A stretch of DNA of 64,000 bases from Gaiellasilicea sp963707575 (lineage in GTDB: Bacteria > Actinomycetota > Thermoleophilia > Gaiellales > Gaiellaceae), in the NCBI GenBank assembly GCA_963707575.1, contig OY970171.1, positions 1,178,001-1,242,000 on the forward strand. Direction: 5' to 3'. The translations under genes and the position numbers were made by a program. Shown piece after piece: positions 46,898-55,549 of the stretch (position 1 is the stretch's first letter; each line of letters begins with the position of its first letter). The notes below the pieces were generated by a model. It saw only the letters and a list, made by a program, of their open reading frames with translations, did no database searches and was not told the DNA's origin.

Positions 46898-48187
46898 GTG
46901 ATCGAGCGGCTCGTGCTGTTCGGTGCCACGGGCGACCTCGCAGGCCGCTTCCTCTACCCCGCGCTCGCCTCGCTCTTTGCCGCGGACAAGCTCCCCGAAG
47001 GCTTCGCCATCACGGGCGCGTCCCGGGAGGACCTGGACGAGGAGTCGTTTCGGCGACGTGTCGACGAGAGCCTGGCCGAGCACGCGGGCGACCTTTCGGC
47101 GGCGGCGCGCGAGACGCTGCTGTGCTCGCTGCGCTATAGGGCGGTCGACGCCTCCGACCCTGCGAGTGTCGCATCCGGGGTCGACGGCCCGGGCTTGCCC
47201 GTGGCCGCGTACCTGGCCCTGCCGCCGAGTCTGTTCCCGGCCGCCGTCGAGGGCCTGCGGCGAGCGGGCCTGCCGGGCGGCAGCCGGATCGTGCTCGAGA
47301 AGCCGTTCGGCGAGGATCTCGAGGGCGCCGTGGCGCTCAACCGGCTGCTGGCGGAGGCGGTGGGCGAGGCGGGCGAGCAGGCGATCTTCCGCGTCGACCA
47401 CGTCCTCGGCATGGCGACGGCGCACAACCTGCTGGCGCTCCGGCAGAACCCCGCGCTCGAGCCGCTCTGGAACGGCACGCACGTGGAGCAGATCGAGGTG
47501 CTCTGGGAGGAGACGTTGGCCCTCGAAGGCCGCGCCGGCTACTTCGACGCCGCCGGGGCTCTGAAGGACATGCTCCAGAACCACGTGCTCCAGGTCCTCT
47601 GCCTCGCGGCGGCGGAGCTCCCCGCGCGGGCGGACGAGCGCGAGCTGCGCGCGCGCAAGGTCGACGTCCTGCGAGCCGCTCGCCCACTGGCGTCTCGGCG
47701 GGCTCGCTACGAGGGCTATGCCGAAGAGGAGGGCGTCGACCCGGGGCGCGGCACCGAGACCTTCGCGGAGCTCACGCTCGAGCTCGACAGCGAGCGCTGG
47801 CGCGGGACGCGGTTCGTGCTCCGGACGGGGAAGGCTCTGAGGCGGCGCCGCAAGGGCGTCGCGATCCGCTTCAGGCCGAGCGCCGGCGGCGCCGCGAACG
47901 AGCTCTGGATCGGGATCGACGGCCCCGACGAGGTCGTCCTGAGCCTCACCGTGGGCGCGTTCGGAAGCTCCGCTCCGGTCGAGCTCCGGGGCGAGCCGCC
48001 CGCCGCGGTGCTACCGGCGTACGCCCGCGTGCTCCTCGACGTCCTCACCGGCGGCAGCGCGCTGTCGGTGGGCGCCGACGAAGCCGAGTGGGCCTGGCGC
48101 GTGGTGGCACCCGTGCTCGCCGACTGGCGGGCGGACCGTGTGCCGCTCGAGGAGTACCCGGCCGGCTCGGACGGACCGCGCGGCTGA
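46898..48187 (+). CDS. divergent glucose-6-phosphate dehydrogenase-like protein
   Basis: 429 aa (canonical G6PDH is 480-510), GTG start. NADP fold VLFGATGDLAGRFLYPAL, VLEKPFG with Lys135, and DAAGALKDMLQNHVLQVL with the catalytic QNH His. The signature RIDHYLGKE is altered to RVDHVLGMATAHN: the lysine that binds the substrate phosphate is Met172. Either phosphate binding is rearranged or the substrate is not a sugar phosphate. At the end of a glucuronidase-carrier-lactonase operon, oxidation of a free hexose or hexuronate, producing a lactone for the SMP-30 protein, is a reasonable hypothesis. Confidence 0.85.
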   Translation: MIERLVLFGATGDLAGRFLYPALASLFAADKLPEGFAITGASREDLDEESFRRRVDESLAEHAGDLSAAARETLLCSLRYRAVDASDPASVASGVDGPGLPVAAYLALPPSLFPAAVEGLRRAGLPGGSRIVLEKPFGEDLEGAVALNRLLAEAVGEAGEQAIFRVDHVLGMATAHNLLALRQNPALEPLWNGTHVEQIEVLWEETLALEGRAGYFDAAGALKDMLQNHVLQVLCLAAAELPARADERELRARKVDVLRAARPLASRRARYEGYAEEEGVDPGRGTETFAELTLELDSERWRGTRFVLRTGKALRRRRKGVAIRFRPSAGGAANELWIGIDGPDEVVLSLTVGAFGSSAPVELRGEPPAAVLPAYARVLLDVLTGGSALSVGADEAEWAWRVVAPVLADWRADRVPLEEYPAGSDGPRG

Positions 48188-48196
48188 TCGCGGGGC

Positions 48197-49462
48197 TCAG
48201 CCCCTAGGCGCGAGCTCGTCGAGACGCCGATGAGCGAGCGCGATGGCCATCGCGCCCTCCCCTACGGCTCCGGCGACGCGTTTGGTCGACCCGTGGCGGA
48301 CGTCGCCGGCGGCGAAGAGGCCGGGGACGCTCGTCTCGAGCACGAGGGGGTCGCGAGCGAGTGGCCACCCGGTCGGCCGCTCGCCGTGGTCGAGCAGATC
48401 GGGGCCTGTGAGGACGTAGCCCGCGGCGTCGGTGCTGACACCGCTGCCCGCCGCCCAGGCTGTTCTGGGGACGCCGCCGATACAGACGAAGAGGGCGCGG
48501 GCGGACAGACTCGAGTGCCCACCGTCGCGACTGGCGACGGTGACGCTCGCGAGCCGCCCGTCCTTGGAATGCACGGCGCCCACCTCGGTCCCAAAGCGCG
48601 CTTCGATCAGCCTGCTTTCCTCGATCCGCCGCACGAGGTAGTCGGACATCGTCCGGCCGAGCCGATCGCCGCGCACGAGCATCGTCACACGCGCACCCGC
48701 TCGCGCGAGGTGGAGAACGGCCTGCCCGGCCGAATTGCCCGCGCCGACCACGATCGCGTCGTCGCCGCTGCATTGCGCGGCTTCGCTGCGTCCCGCGCCG
48801 TAGTAGACGCCCCGTCCCAGCAGGTCGTCGAGGCCTTCGACCGCCAACCGGCGCCAATCCATCCCGGTCGCGGCGACGGCAACGGGCGCCGCGACCTCGT
48901 GGTTGCCTTCCACCTCGATCACGAACCGTTCGTCGGGCTCCCGTCGGTTGCCGCTCGCACCGCGTAGCAACGTCAGCTCGGCGCCGAATTGCTCCGCCTG
49001 ACGGCCGGCCAACCGCGCGAGCTCGGCGCCGCCGATGCCCTCCGGAAAGCCGAAGAAATTCTCGATCGAGGACGTATGAGACGCCTGCCCGCCGGGGACG
49101 TCGCGTTCCAGCAGGATCGTCGAGAGGCCGTCTGAGGCGGCGTACACCGCGGCAGAGAGCCCGGCGGGACCGGCGCCGACGATCGCGATGTCGTACTCCC
49201 GGCGGGACGGCGGCCGCGACATGTTCCACGCCTCCGCGAGCGTCTGAGCGGTGACGGCTGACAGAACGCCGTCCCCGTCGACCAGGACCGGCAGCTTGAG
49301 CTCCGGTCTTCGGAGCCGGGCCAGCGCCGCCTCCGCGTCTGCCGACCCGGCTTCGAGCCATTCGTAGGGCTGCGCGATCCGGGTGAGGAAGTCGCGGACC
49401 CGGTGATGCTCCGGTTCGAGCCGCCGCCCGATCAGCGTCACCGTCGGCCGGATGGGGCTCAT
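48197..49462 (-). CDS. thioredoxin reductase-like flavoprotein without the CxxC motif
   Basis: 421 aa. Residues ~1-80 form a small thioredoxin/glutaredoxin-like domain without cysteines (VTLIGRRLEPEHHRVRDFLT, LKLPVLVDGDGVLSAVTAQTLAEAW). Then comes a TrxB-type core: IAIVGAGPAGLSAAVYAASDG, SHTSSIENFFGFPEGIGGAELARLA, AIVVGAGNSAGQAVLHLARAGARVTMLVRG, VPGLFAAGDVRHGSTKRVAGAVGEGAMAIAL. Where TrxB has CATCDG the sequence is GAGRSEAAQCSG, so a dithiol relay is impossible. Probably an NAD(P)H oxidoreductase with another acceptor. Last gene after two USPs. Confidence 0.85.
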   Translation of the reverse strand: MSPIRPTVTLIGRRLEPEHHRVRDFLTRIAQPYEWLEAGSADAEAALARLRRPELKLPVLVDGDGVLSAVTAQTLAEAWNMSRPPSRREYDIAIVGAGPAGLSAAVYAASDGLSTILLERDVPGGQASHTSSIENFFGFPEGIGGAELARLAGRQAEQFGAELTLLRGASGNRREPDERFVIEVEGNHEVAAPVAVAATGMDWRRLAVEGLDDLLGRGVYYGAGRSEAAQCSGDDAIVVGAGNSAGQAVLHLARAGARVTMLVRGDRLGRTMSDYLVRRIEESRLIEARFGTEVGAVHSKDGRLASVTVASRDGGHSSLSARALFVCIGGVPRTAWAAGSGVSTDAAGYVLTGPDLLDHGERPTGWPLARDPLVLETSVPGLFAAGDVRHGSTKRVAGAVGEGAMAIALAHRRLDELAPRG

Positions 49463-49474
49463 CTACTCGGCCGA

Positions 49475-50257
49475 TCAGCTCGGCGCAGCGCCGCGAACGA
49501 CGAGTACCGAGCAGCTCGCCTGATGGGCGATCCGCTCGCTGACGCTGCCGAGCGCCTTCAGACCCTGCAGCCCACGGCTTCCGACCACGACGAGGTCGGC
49601 CGTCTCGGACTCGCCCGCGAGCAAGTCGAGAGCGCGGCCGTCCCGCTCCTCGAGCTCAGGTGCGACTAGCCGCGCCGCTTCGCGATCGACCTGATCGCTC
49701 GTCGCGGACACGATGCGTAACTCAGCCCCGCAGGAGCTTGCGACAAAACGGCCCGCGGCGGCCGCGAGGCCCGACTCGGCAGAACCATCCACGCCCACGA
49801 CAATCGCCTGAGGCCACGTGTCCGGATCGCGTGCCGGGCGGGAGATCAGCACCGAGCAGGGCGCCTCGTGCAACATCCTCGCCGCGACCGTCCCGAGCAG
49901 CATCCCGGTGGTCCGCCGGCGACCGTGCGAGCCGAGCGCGACCAGCGTCGCGTACTGGGCCTCTCCAAGGAGAACCGTAGCCGGATCGCCGTTCACGATC
50001 TTGCTCTCAGCTGGGGCGAGTTCCTTTGCTGCCGCCACGGCTTGCTCGGCCTCGTCTTGCAGGAGCTCGGCGGCGTGCCGGGCGGCCATCCCAGCGTGCG
50101 CGGCCTTGGCGAGGCTCACGGCCGCCACGAGTCCCAGGCTCCCGCCCGACGGCCGCAGCCGGTTCGCCTGCTTGACGGCGAACAGGCTCTCCGGGGTGCC
50201 GTCGACGCCGCAGACGATGCGCGCGAAAATGCCGGTGTCCGTTGTTCCCGCTTCCAC
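49475..50257 (-). CDS. tandem-domain universal stress protein
   Basis: 260 aa from GTG 50257, 5 bp after the preceding stop. Domain 1: ARIVCGVDGTPESLFAVKQA to GTVAARMLHEAPCSVLISR. Domain 2: AIVVGVDGSAESGLAAAAGR to GSVSERIAHQASCSVLVVRG. Both have a GSRG/GSHG loop for ATP. The second domain is close in sequence to the second domain of the USP at 4547-5398 (GLxGLxALGSVSERxAHQAxxSVLxVR), so the two genes are probably paralogues. Confidence 0.9.
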   Translation of the reverse strand: MEAGTTDTGIFARIVCGVDGTPESLFAVKQANRLRPSGGSLGLVAAVSLAKAAHAGMAARHAAELLQDEAEQAVAAAKELAPAESKIVNGDPATVLLGEAQYATLVALGSHGRRRTTGMLLGTVAARMLHEAPCSVLISRPARDPDTWPQAIVVGVDGSAESGLAAAAGRFVASSCGAELRIVSATSDQVDREAARLVAPELEERDGRALDLLAGESETADLVVVGSRGLQGLKALGSVSERIAHQASCSVLVVRGAAPS

Positions 50258-50262
50258 TGCCG

Positions 50263-50727
50263 CTACGCCCTGATCGGCGGCCGCCCCGCCCGGTCGAGCT
50301 CGAAGACGGTGATCGGGATGCCGAACTCCATGATCTGGTCGAGCAGTCCCCGTTCCTGCCAGCCGGAGTGGTCGCTGCCGCGCAGGGCGATCAGGATGTG
50401 ATCGGGGCTGAAGTCCCGGATCGCGTCGGTGAAGGCCGTGAACGGCGTGTCGTCGCCGACCCGGCCGCGGACGTTCGTTTCCGGCGCGAGCGTGTCGAGC
50501 TGGTCGAGCACGGTCGCCAGTCGCTCGTCGGCGTCGTAGCGCGCGCGATCGGTGTCGGACGCGAGCCACTCGAGCCTGCTGATGAGCATCGGCGTCATCA
50601 CCAGCAGCTCGGATGCACTCTCGATCAGCGCGCGGACAAGCCGCGGCAGCGCGTCCTCGGAAGCTGCCGCCTCGCCGGTAGCGATCAGGAGACGCGTGCC
50701 GCCGCGAGAAGCCATGACCGTGATCAT
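50263..50727 (-). CDS. USP-fold-like protein without ATP loop
   Basis: 154 aa from ATG 50727; ATG 50715 is also possible. Alpha/beta protein starting RLLIATGEAAASEDALPRLVRALIES and ending RDFSPDHILIALRGSDHSGWQERGLLDQIMEFGIPITVFELD. The order of elements follows USP/HUP domains, but the glycine-rich nucleotide loop is absent. The C-terminal half resembles the domain in the membrane-anchored protein at 5793-6494 (VLLVTPPEEESYWLERDLLTKA). Co-transcribed with the tandem USP and the TrxB-like gene. Confidence 0.6.
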   Translation of the reverse strand: MITVMASRGGTRLLIATGEAAASEDALPRLVRALIESASELLVMTPMLISRLEWLASDTDRARYDADERLATVLDQLDTLAPETNVRGRVGDDTPFTAFTDAIRDFSPDHILIALRGSDHSGWQERGLLDQIMEFGIPITVFELDRAGRPPIRA

Positions 50728-50866
50728 GCCAAGGCTGCGAGGCCGCTGAAGCGGACGCAGCTCGATCGCCGACGCGGCGGTGCCGCTGTCAGAGTACGGC
50801 GCTCGACGTGGACGGTTGCACGCATCTCGATCAGGTTCGGATTGCCGAGCCGCTCGCCGGCGGAGA

Positions 50867-52741
50867 GTGACGACCGCAACCGGACCTGCGGTGGGCCAGA
50901 GCGCCTGGGCGCGGAATGTCGCCGTCCCGCTGCGGGCGTTCCTGCAGACGGAGACGAGCGGCGGCCTCGTCCTGCTCGTCGCCGCGGTCGCCGCGCTCTT
51001 GTGGATCAACTCACCGTGGGGGTCGAGCTACGACTCGCTCTGGTCGACGGAGCTCGGGTTCAGTCTCGGCGACTGGTCGCTCGAAGGCGACCTCCACTTC
51101 TGGATCAACGACGGGCTGATGGCGATCTTCTTCTTCGTGATCGGGCTCGAGGTGCGCCGCGAGTTCGACATGGGCGAGCTTCGGGACGGACGCCGCGCGG
51201 CAGCGCCGCTGCTCGCCGCCGTGGGCGGAATGCTGCTCCCAGTCGCGATCTACCTCGCGTTCACCGGCGGCACCGACGCGGCGCACGGGTGGGGGATGGT
51301 GATGGCGACGGACACCGCGTTCGCGTTGGGGGTGCTCGCGCTCGCAGGCCGGCGGGCGTCCCAGCGGCTCCGTGCTTTCGTCCTCACCGTCGTGATCGCC
51401 GACGACATCGGCGTGCTGGTCGTGATCGCCTTCGCATACACCGAGACCCTTTCCTTCCCGGCGCTCACCGTCGCGGTGGTGCTGTTCGGCGCGCTCGTCG
51501 GCCTCCGCCGCCTCGGGATCGGCGGGCCGCCTCTCTACACGCTGCTCGCGATCGCGGTCTGGGTCGCGACGACGAAGTCGGGCGTGCACGCGACGATCGC
51601 CGGTGTGCTCATGGGTCTGGCCGTGAGCGCCCGGCCCCCCGAGCGGCAGGACCTGGAGCAGATGACCCTGGTCGCGCGTCTCTTCCGCGAGCAGCCCACC
51701 CCTGAGCACGCCCGCGCCGCGAGACGCCGCGTGCTGGGTGCGATCTCCCCGAATGAGCGGCTCCAGTACGGCCTGCACCCGTGGTCGAGCTTCGTCGTCG
51801 TCCCGCTCTTTGCGCTCGCGAGCGCCGGCGTCCGCATCGACACCGAGCTGCTCTCGCGCGCGGTCCGGTCGCCCGTCACGCTGGGTGTCCTCCTCGGGCT
51901 CGTGGTCGGGAAGTTCCTCGGGATCGGGTTGACGACGCTCGCCGCTTCGCATCCGCGCCTCGGCCGGCTGCCGCTCACGGTCGAGCTCCCGAGCGCGTTC
52001 GGCGGCGCGGCGGTGGGGGGAATCGGCTTCACGCTCTCGCTGCTGATCGCCGAGATCGCGCTCGAGGGGGAGGTAGTCGACGAGGCGAAGATCGGGATCC
52101 TCGCCGCGTCGGTGCTCGCGGCCGTGCTCGCACTGCTGGTGTTCGTCGGCGCCGAGCAGATCCCGAAGCATGTCCTCCGGAGGAGCGGGCTAATCCCCGT
52201 CGAGCCGCTCGCCGACCTCACGGTCGCCGTCGATCCCGAGCGGGACCACGTCCGCGGCCGTCATGACGCGCCGGTGACGCTGCTCGAGTACGGCGACTAC
52301 CAGTGCCCCTACTGCGGCGACGCGGAGATTGCGATCACAGATTTGCTCCGGGACTGCGAGCACGACGTGCGCTACGTCTGGCGGCACCTGCCGCTCACCG
52401 ACATCCACGCGAACGCGCAGCTCGCAGCCGAGGCCGCCGAGGCCGCCGCGGCGCAAGGAAGGTTCTGGGAGATGCACGACCTGCTGATCGGGCACCAGGA
52501 CGCGCTGCTGCTCCCCCAGCTGCGCACGTACGCGCGGGAGATCGGCCTCGACGAGAACCGCTTCTGGGACGACCTGCGCGAGCGGGAGCACGCGCCCCGC
52601 GTCGCCGAGGACGTGGACAGCGCCGACGCGAGCCGCGTGACGGGCACACCCGGCCTGTTCGTCAACGACCGGCGCCACGACGGACCATACGACTCCGAAT
52701 CGCTCAAGCAGCTCGTCCGCGCCACGCTCCAACAGACGTAG
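50867..52741 (+). CDS. nhaA: NhaA Na+/H+ antiporter fused to a DsbA-like thioredoxin domain
   Basis: 624 aa from GTG 50867; GTG 50891 possible. Residues ~15-430 are NhaA: FLQTETSGGLVLLVAAVAALLWINSP, FFFVIGLEVRREFDMGEL, MATDTAFALGVLALAG and the ion-binding pair in VIADDIGVLVVIAFAY, then GGIGFTLSLLIAEIAL. Residues ~450-624 are a DsbA/thioredoxin fold: APVTLLEYGDYQCPYCGDAEIAI with CPYC, and the cis-Pro region RVTGTPGLFVNDRRHDGPY. Such fusions are known in actinobacteria. The domain may give redox control of Na+/H+ exchange. Confidence 0.93.
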   Translation: MTTATGPAVGQSAWARNVAVPLRAFLQTETSGGLVLLVAAVAALLWINSPWGSSYDSLWSTELGFSLGDWSLEGDLHFWINDGLMAIFFFVIGLEVRREFDMGELRDGRRAAAPLLAAVGGMLLPVAIYLAFTGGTDAAHGWGMVMATDTAFALGVLALAGRRASQRLRAFVLTVVIADDIGVLVVIAFAYTETLSFPALTVAVVLFGALVGLRRLGIGGPPLYTLLAIAVWVATTKSGVHATIAGVLMGLAVSARPPERQDLEQMTLVARLFREQPTPEHARAARRRVLGAISPNERLQYGLHPWSSFVVVPLFALASAGVRIDTELLSRAVRSPVTLGVLLGLVVGKFLGIGLTTLAASHPRLGRLPLTVELPSAFGGAAVGGIGFTLSLLIAEIALEGEVVDEAKIGILAASVLAAVLALLVFVGAEQIPKHVLRRSGLIPVEPLADLTVAVDPERDHVRGRHDAPVTLLEYGDYQCPYCGDAEIAITDLLRDCEHDVRYVWRHLPLTDIHANAQLAAEAAEAAAAQGRFWEMHDLLIGHQDALLLPQLRTYAREIGLDENRFWDDLREREHAPRVAEDVDSADASRVTGTPGLFVNDRRHDGPYDSESLKQLVRATLQQT

Positions 52742-52771
52742 CTGCCGCCCGCCGCGACGGGTTCTGCGCGG

Positions 52772-53401
52772 CTACGGGTGCAGCTTGATCGTGCTCGCGT
52801 AGCCCAGCTCGAGCGGCTCTTGAAGTGAGATGTGCAGGAAGCCGAGCTGCTCCAGCTGCTGCGCGCGGGCAAGCGGGCCGACGTCGATCGGTCGTAGGCC
52901 GCCGTCGGAGACGAGCTGAGAGACCTTTTCCTTGGCACCATCGTCGTCGCCGGCGATGAGAACGTCGAGCTGCTGACCTCCGGCCTCCCCGCCGACGAGG
53001 GTTGCCGCGAAGGTGGTGTTGAATGCTTTCACCACCGGTGTCCCCGCCGGGACGAGCGCAGCGATCTCTTCCGCGGATGATGTCCCCGGCGGCGTCGCCA
53101 GTCGATCCCACGTCTCCGTATGGACGGGATTCGTGATGTCGACGACGACCTTGCCGTCGAGGTCGTCCGCATACTGCCGGACTGCATCCTTGATCCCGGG
53201 GTAGTAGAGCGCCAGCACGACGACCTCGCCGGCGATCGTGCTTGCGCTGTCCAGCGCGATCGCGCCGCCGCCGAGCTCGTCGGCGAGCTTCTGCGCCTCC
53301 GCCGGATCGCGGTCGAGGATCTCGAGCTCATGACCGCCCGCCACGACACGGGTGCCGACACCGCGGCCCATGTTGCCCGCGCCGATGATCGTGACCTTCA
53401 T
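52772..53401 (-). CDS. F420-dependent NADP reductase-like protein
   Basis: 209 aa, ATG with SD GAGGAGG. N-terminal Rossmann motif VTIIGAGNMGRGVGTRVVAGGHELEILDRDP; GEVVVLALYYPGIKDAVRQYADDLDGKVVVDITNP; KAFNTTFAATLVGGEAGGQQLDVLIAGDDDGAKE. This is the NADP_oxidored_F420 family, whose true members exchange hydride between F420 and NADP. Some members use other substrates. Cytosolic. Upstream region 53402-53518 shows no gene. Confidence 0.88.
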   Translation of the reverse strand: MKVTIIGAGNMGRGVGTRVVAGGHELEILDRDPAEAQKLADELGGGAIALDSASTIAGEVVVLALYYPGIKDAVRQYADDLDGKVVVDITNPVHTETWDRLATPPGTSSAEEIAALVPAGTPVVKAFNTTFAATLVGGEAGGQQLDVLIAGDDDGAKEKVSQLVSDGGLRPIDVGPLARAQQLEQLGFLHISLQEPLELGYASTIKLHP

Positions 53402-53518
53402 GTTCTTGCCTCCTCAGGTCGTGCACAGATGGTTCCCCACGGACTGAGGTCGTCACACACGAACGCACCACGGCAAGGCGTCATCGGCGGCGTTCGTTTG
53501 ATAGCTCGCGAGCTGCTC

Positions 53519-54352
53519 TCAGCTCATGGTCGCCGAACGCTTCGACACGACCATGACCGGCCGGTCCGTCTCTTGGACGACACGGCTGGAGACGGAGCCC
53601 AGCACTGCGGCCTTGACTGCGCCTCGTCCGCGCGAGCCGACGACAACGAGCCGGGCTTCCCGCCGGCGCGCGAGCTCGAGCAGCTCGTCCGCTGCCACCC
53701 CGCTCAACGTCTGGAAGTAGACGCGGACGTCCGGCGCACCGGCTCGAATCTCCTCGACCAGGGCATCGGGCGCCTCGTCACCGAGTGTCTCGATCACGGT
53801 CGCGAGCACGAGTCGCGCATTCAGGAGCTGCGCCAGCTCACCCGCGTGTCGGGCCGCCGCGCGTGAACCGTCGGAACCGTCCACGCCGCAGACGATCGTC
53901 GCGTCGGCGGAGTCCTCGCTCCACGAGGCGGGCTCGGCCGGAACCAGGATCACCGGGCACGGCGCCTCCCGCGCCAGCGCTCCGCTTGTGCTGGCAGCAA
54001 GCAGGTCTTCGACGGCGCCCTGGCCCCGTGAGCCGACCACGAGATGCGAAACACCGCGCGACTCCGCGACGGAACGCAGCACGTCGACCGGTTGACCGAA
54101 CTCCACAACCCGCTCCGCCGAGGCGGCAGGATCGATATGGATGGGATTGACGACGGTCCCGAGGTGTCCCGCGCGCTCGAACGCCTCCTGCTCACGCATG
54201 CGCTCGTTGGACTCAGGGCTGTGGGTCGAGACCCACGGCTGCGGCGCCGCGTGCAACAGGATCAGCCGTGTGCCGACTCGCACGGCCAGATCGGCCGCGA
54301 ACCGCGCGGCCTGCGCCGCCTCGTCGGATCGATCGACGCCGCAGAGGATCAT
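53519..54352 (-). CDS. tandem-domain universal stress protein
   Basis: 277 aa, ATG start. Domain 1: MILCGVDRSDEAAQAARFAADLAVRVG to STSGALAREAPCPVILVPAE with VGSRGQGAVEDLLAAST loop. Domain 2: TIVCGVDGSDGSRAAARHAGELA to GSVSSRVVQETDRPVMVV with VGSRGRGAVKAAVLGS. Both ATP loops are intact. Monocistronic, divergent from the hemerythrin-cupin gene across ~140 bp that hold no further gene. Confidence 0.93.
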   Translation of the reverse strand: MILCGVDRSDEAAQAARFAADLAVRVGTRLILLHAAPQPWVSTHSPESNERMREQEAFERAGHLGTVVNPIHIDPAASAERVVEFGQPVDVLRSVAESRGVSHLVVGSRGQGAVEDLLAASTSGALAREAPCPVILVPAEPASWSEDSADATIVCGVDGSDGSRAAARHAGELAQLLNARLVLATVIETLGDEAPDALVEEIRAGAPDVRVYFQTLSGVAADELLELARRREARLVVVGSRGRGAVKAAVLGSVSSRVVQETDRPVMVVSKRSATMS

Positions 54353-54492
54353 CTGCCGCGGAGCACGACGGCCTCGGCAACCGTGGTTCCCACGCGAGGA
54401 GTATTACGCGCTTCGCATCGACGTTCACGAGAAAGGGATAGCTCCAACCGACCCTTTGCATACGCGACCAGCTTGACGGCTAACGTCGAGGC

Positions 54493-55218
54493 GTGAAGCG
54501 CAACCGAGCCCTGATCCCGTTTTCGCACGACCACCACCACGCGCTGCTGGCCGCACGGCGGCTCCGTGTGGCCGCCGACCGAGCCGACGCCCCCGCGAAG
54601 GCCGCCGCATTCTGGCGCTTCTTCGCCGCGGAGTCCGTGAGCCACTTTCGCGAAGAGGAGGAGCGGTTGTTCCCGCTCGTCGCCTACTCAGAGGAGGCAC
54701 GGCCGCTGGTCGTGAGGGCTCTGCTTGAGCATCAGCAACTGCATTTGCTGGCGGGGCGACTGGCGAATGGCGAGACCGCGCCGATGCGCGAACTCGCTGA
54801 GCTGCTCGAGGCTCACGTACGCTTCGAGGAGCGCGAGCTCTTCCCGCTCATCGAGCGCGTGGTGGGGGACCGCCTATCGATGCTCGAGCTCCACGACATG
54901 CCGCTGCAGGGGCGGGGACCCGTCTGGGGCGCCGAGTCGGAAGACCTGAACGCGACAGTGCTCGTCTGGAGCGCTGGGGACGGCCCGCCGGAACACGTCA
55001 ACGACGAACGCGACGTGCTCCTCGTCGTCTTGGGCGGTTCGCTCGAGTTGCGCGTCGAGGAGGACATCCGCGAGCTCATGGAAGAGGAGACGGTGATCGT
55101 CGGCAAGGGCCGCCGCCGGAAGATCACCGCCGGCGGACGCGGCGTTCGCTATCTCTCCGTCCATCGCCGGCGCCCGCCGCTGCAGATTCAGTCGCTGGAC
55201 GAGCGACCACAGGCGTAG
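54493..55218 (+). CDS. hemerythrin-cupin fusion protein
   Basis: 241 aa, GTG start. Residues 1-125 are a hemerythrin HHE domain with iron ligands spaced as expected: PFSHDHHHALLAA (His12-16), HFREEEERLF (His51, Glu55), LLEHQQLHLL (His80, His84), EAHVRFEERELFPLIE (His108, Glu112). Residues ~150-235 are a small cupin: VLVWSAGDGPPEHVNDERDVLLVVLGGSLELRVEEDIRELMEEETVIVGKGRRRKITAG. Di-iron O2/NO/redox sensing coupled to a metal-binding barrel is possible. Last gene before the right island boundary. Confidence 0.85.
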   Translation: MKRNRALIPFSHDHHHALLAARRLRVAADRADAPAKAAAFWRFFAAESVSHFREEEERLFPLVAYSEEARPLVVRALLEHQQLHLLAGRLANGETAPMRELAELLEAHVRFEERELFPLIERVVGDRLSMLELHDMPLQGRGPVWGAESEDLNATVLVWSAGDGPPEHVNDERDVLLVVLGGSLELRVEEDIRELMEEETVIVGKGRRRKITAGGRGVRYLSVHRRRPPLQIQSLDERPQA

Positions 55219-55549
55219 GGCTGCAGCCGCAGCGGCGGGCGATGGACGTGTCGCGAGAAGGATTTCGACTTAGCGTCGGCGCCGACGCACCGGTTCGACA
55301 CCCCGGCAAGCCGGCTGATGAGGACTTCCCAGTCGATCCCCTGATTCTAGGGCTGGGTATGAACCGAAGCTTCAAGGCCGCACATCCCGCTGCGCTCGAC
55401 TGGGTCAGCGTCCTCTCGCCCGAGCCCCCGGGGCGGGGCCGGGGACGGCGCAGACGAAGGACGCGCTGGCGCGAGCACTGGCGCGCCGCCGGCCGCGCGT
55501 AGCAGAGTTTTGCCTCAAATGCAGGTGATTTCCAGCGAACGAACGCCGC
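55219..55549. other. 331-bp right end of the island without a supportable gene
   Basis: An 86-codon plus frame (55242-55502) is open but ends in low-complexity arginine and has no family. CTGGCGCG occurs at 55466 and 55478. From ATG 55519 an uninterrupted frame crosses the 45-bp repeat, reading MQVISSERTPLPKPRAQVRF and on to LSGAS. This resembles the reading of integrase tails across tRNA att sites, but no recombinase domain precedes it. Confidence 0.5.
55475..55486 (+). repeat. 12-bp sequence shared by both island ends (right copy)
   Basis: GCACTGGCGCGC, identical to 935-946 and in the same orientation, 64 bp before the right 45-bp repeat. See the left copy for interpretation. Confidence 0.35.

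Noticed and set aside
55380..55430. Apparent similarity between the LDWVSVLSP frame here and the VGWASVLSP frame at 58400
   Set aside because: About 20 bases agree but the surroundings do not, and both are low-support frames; treated as chance.
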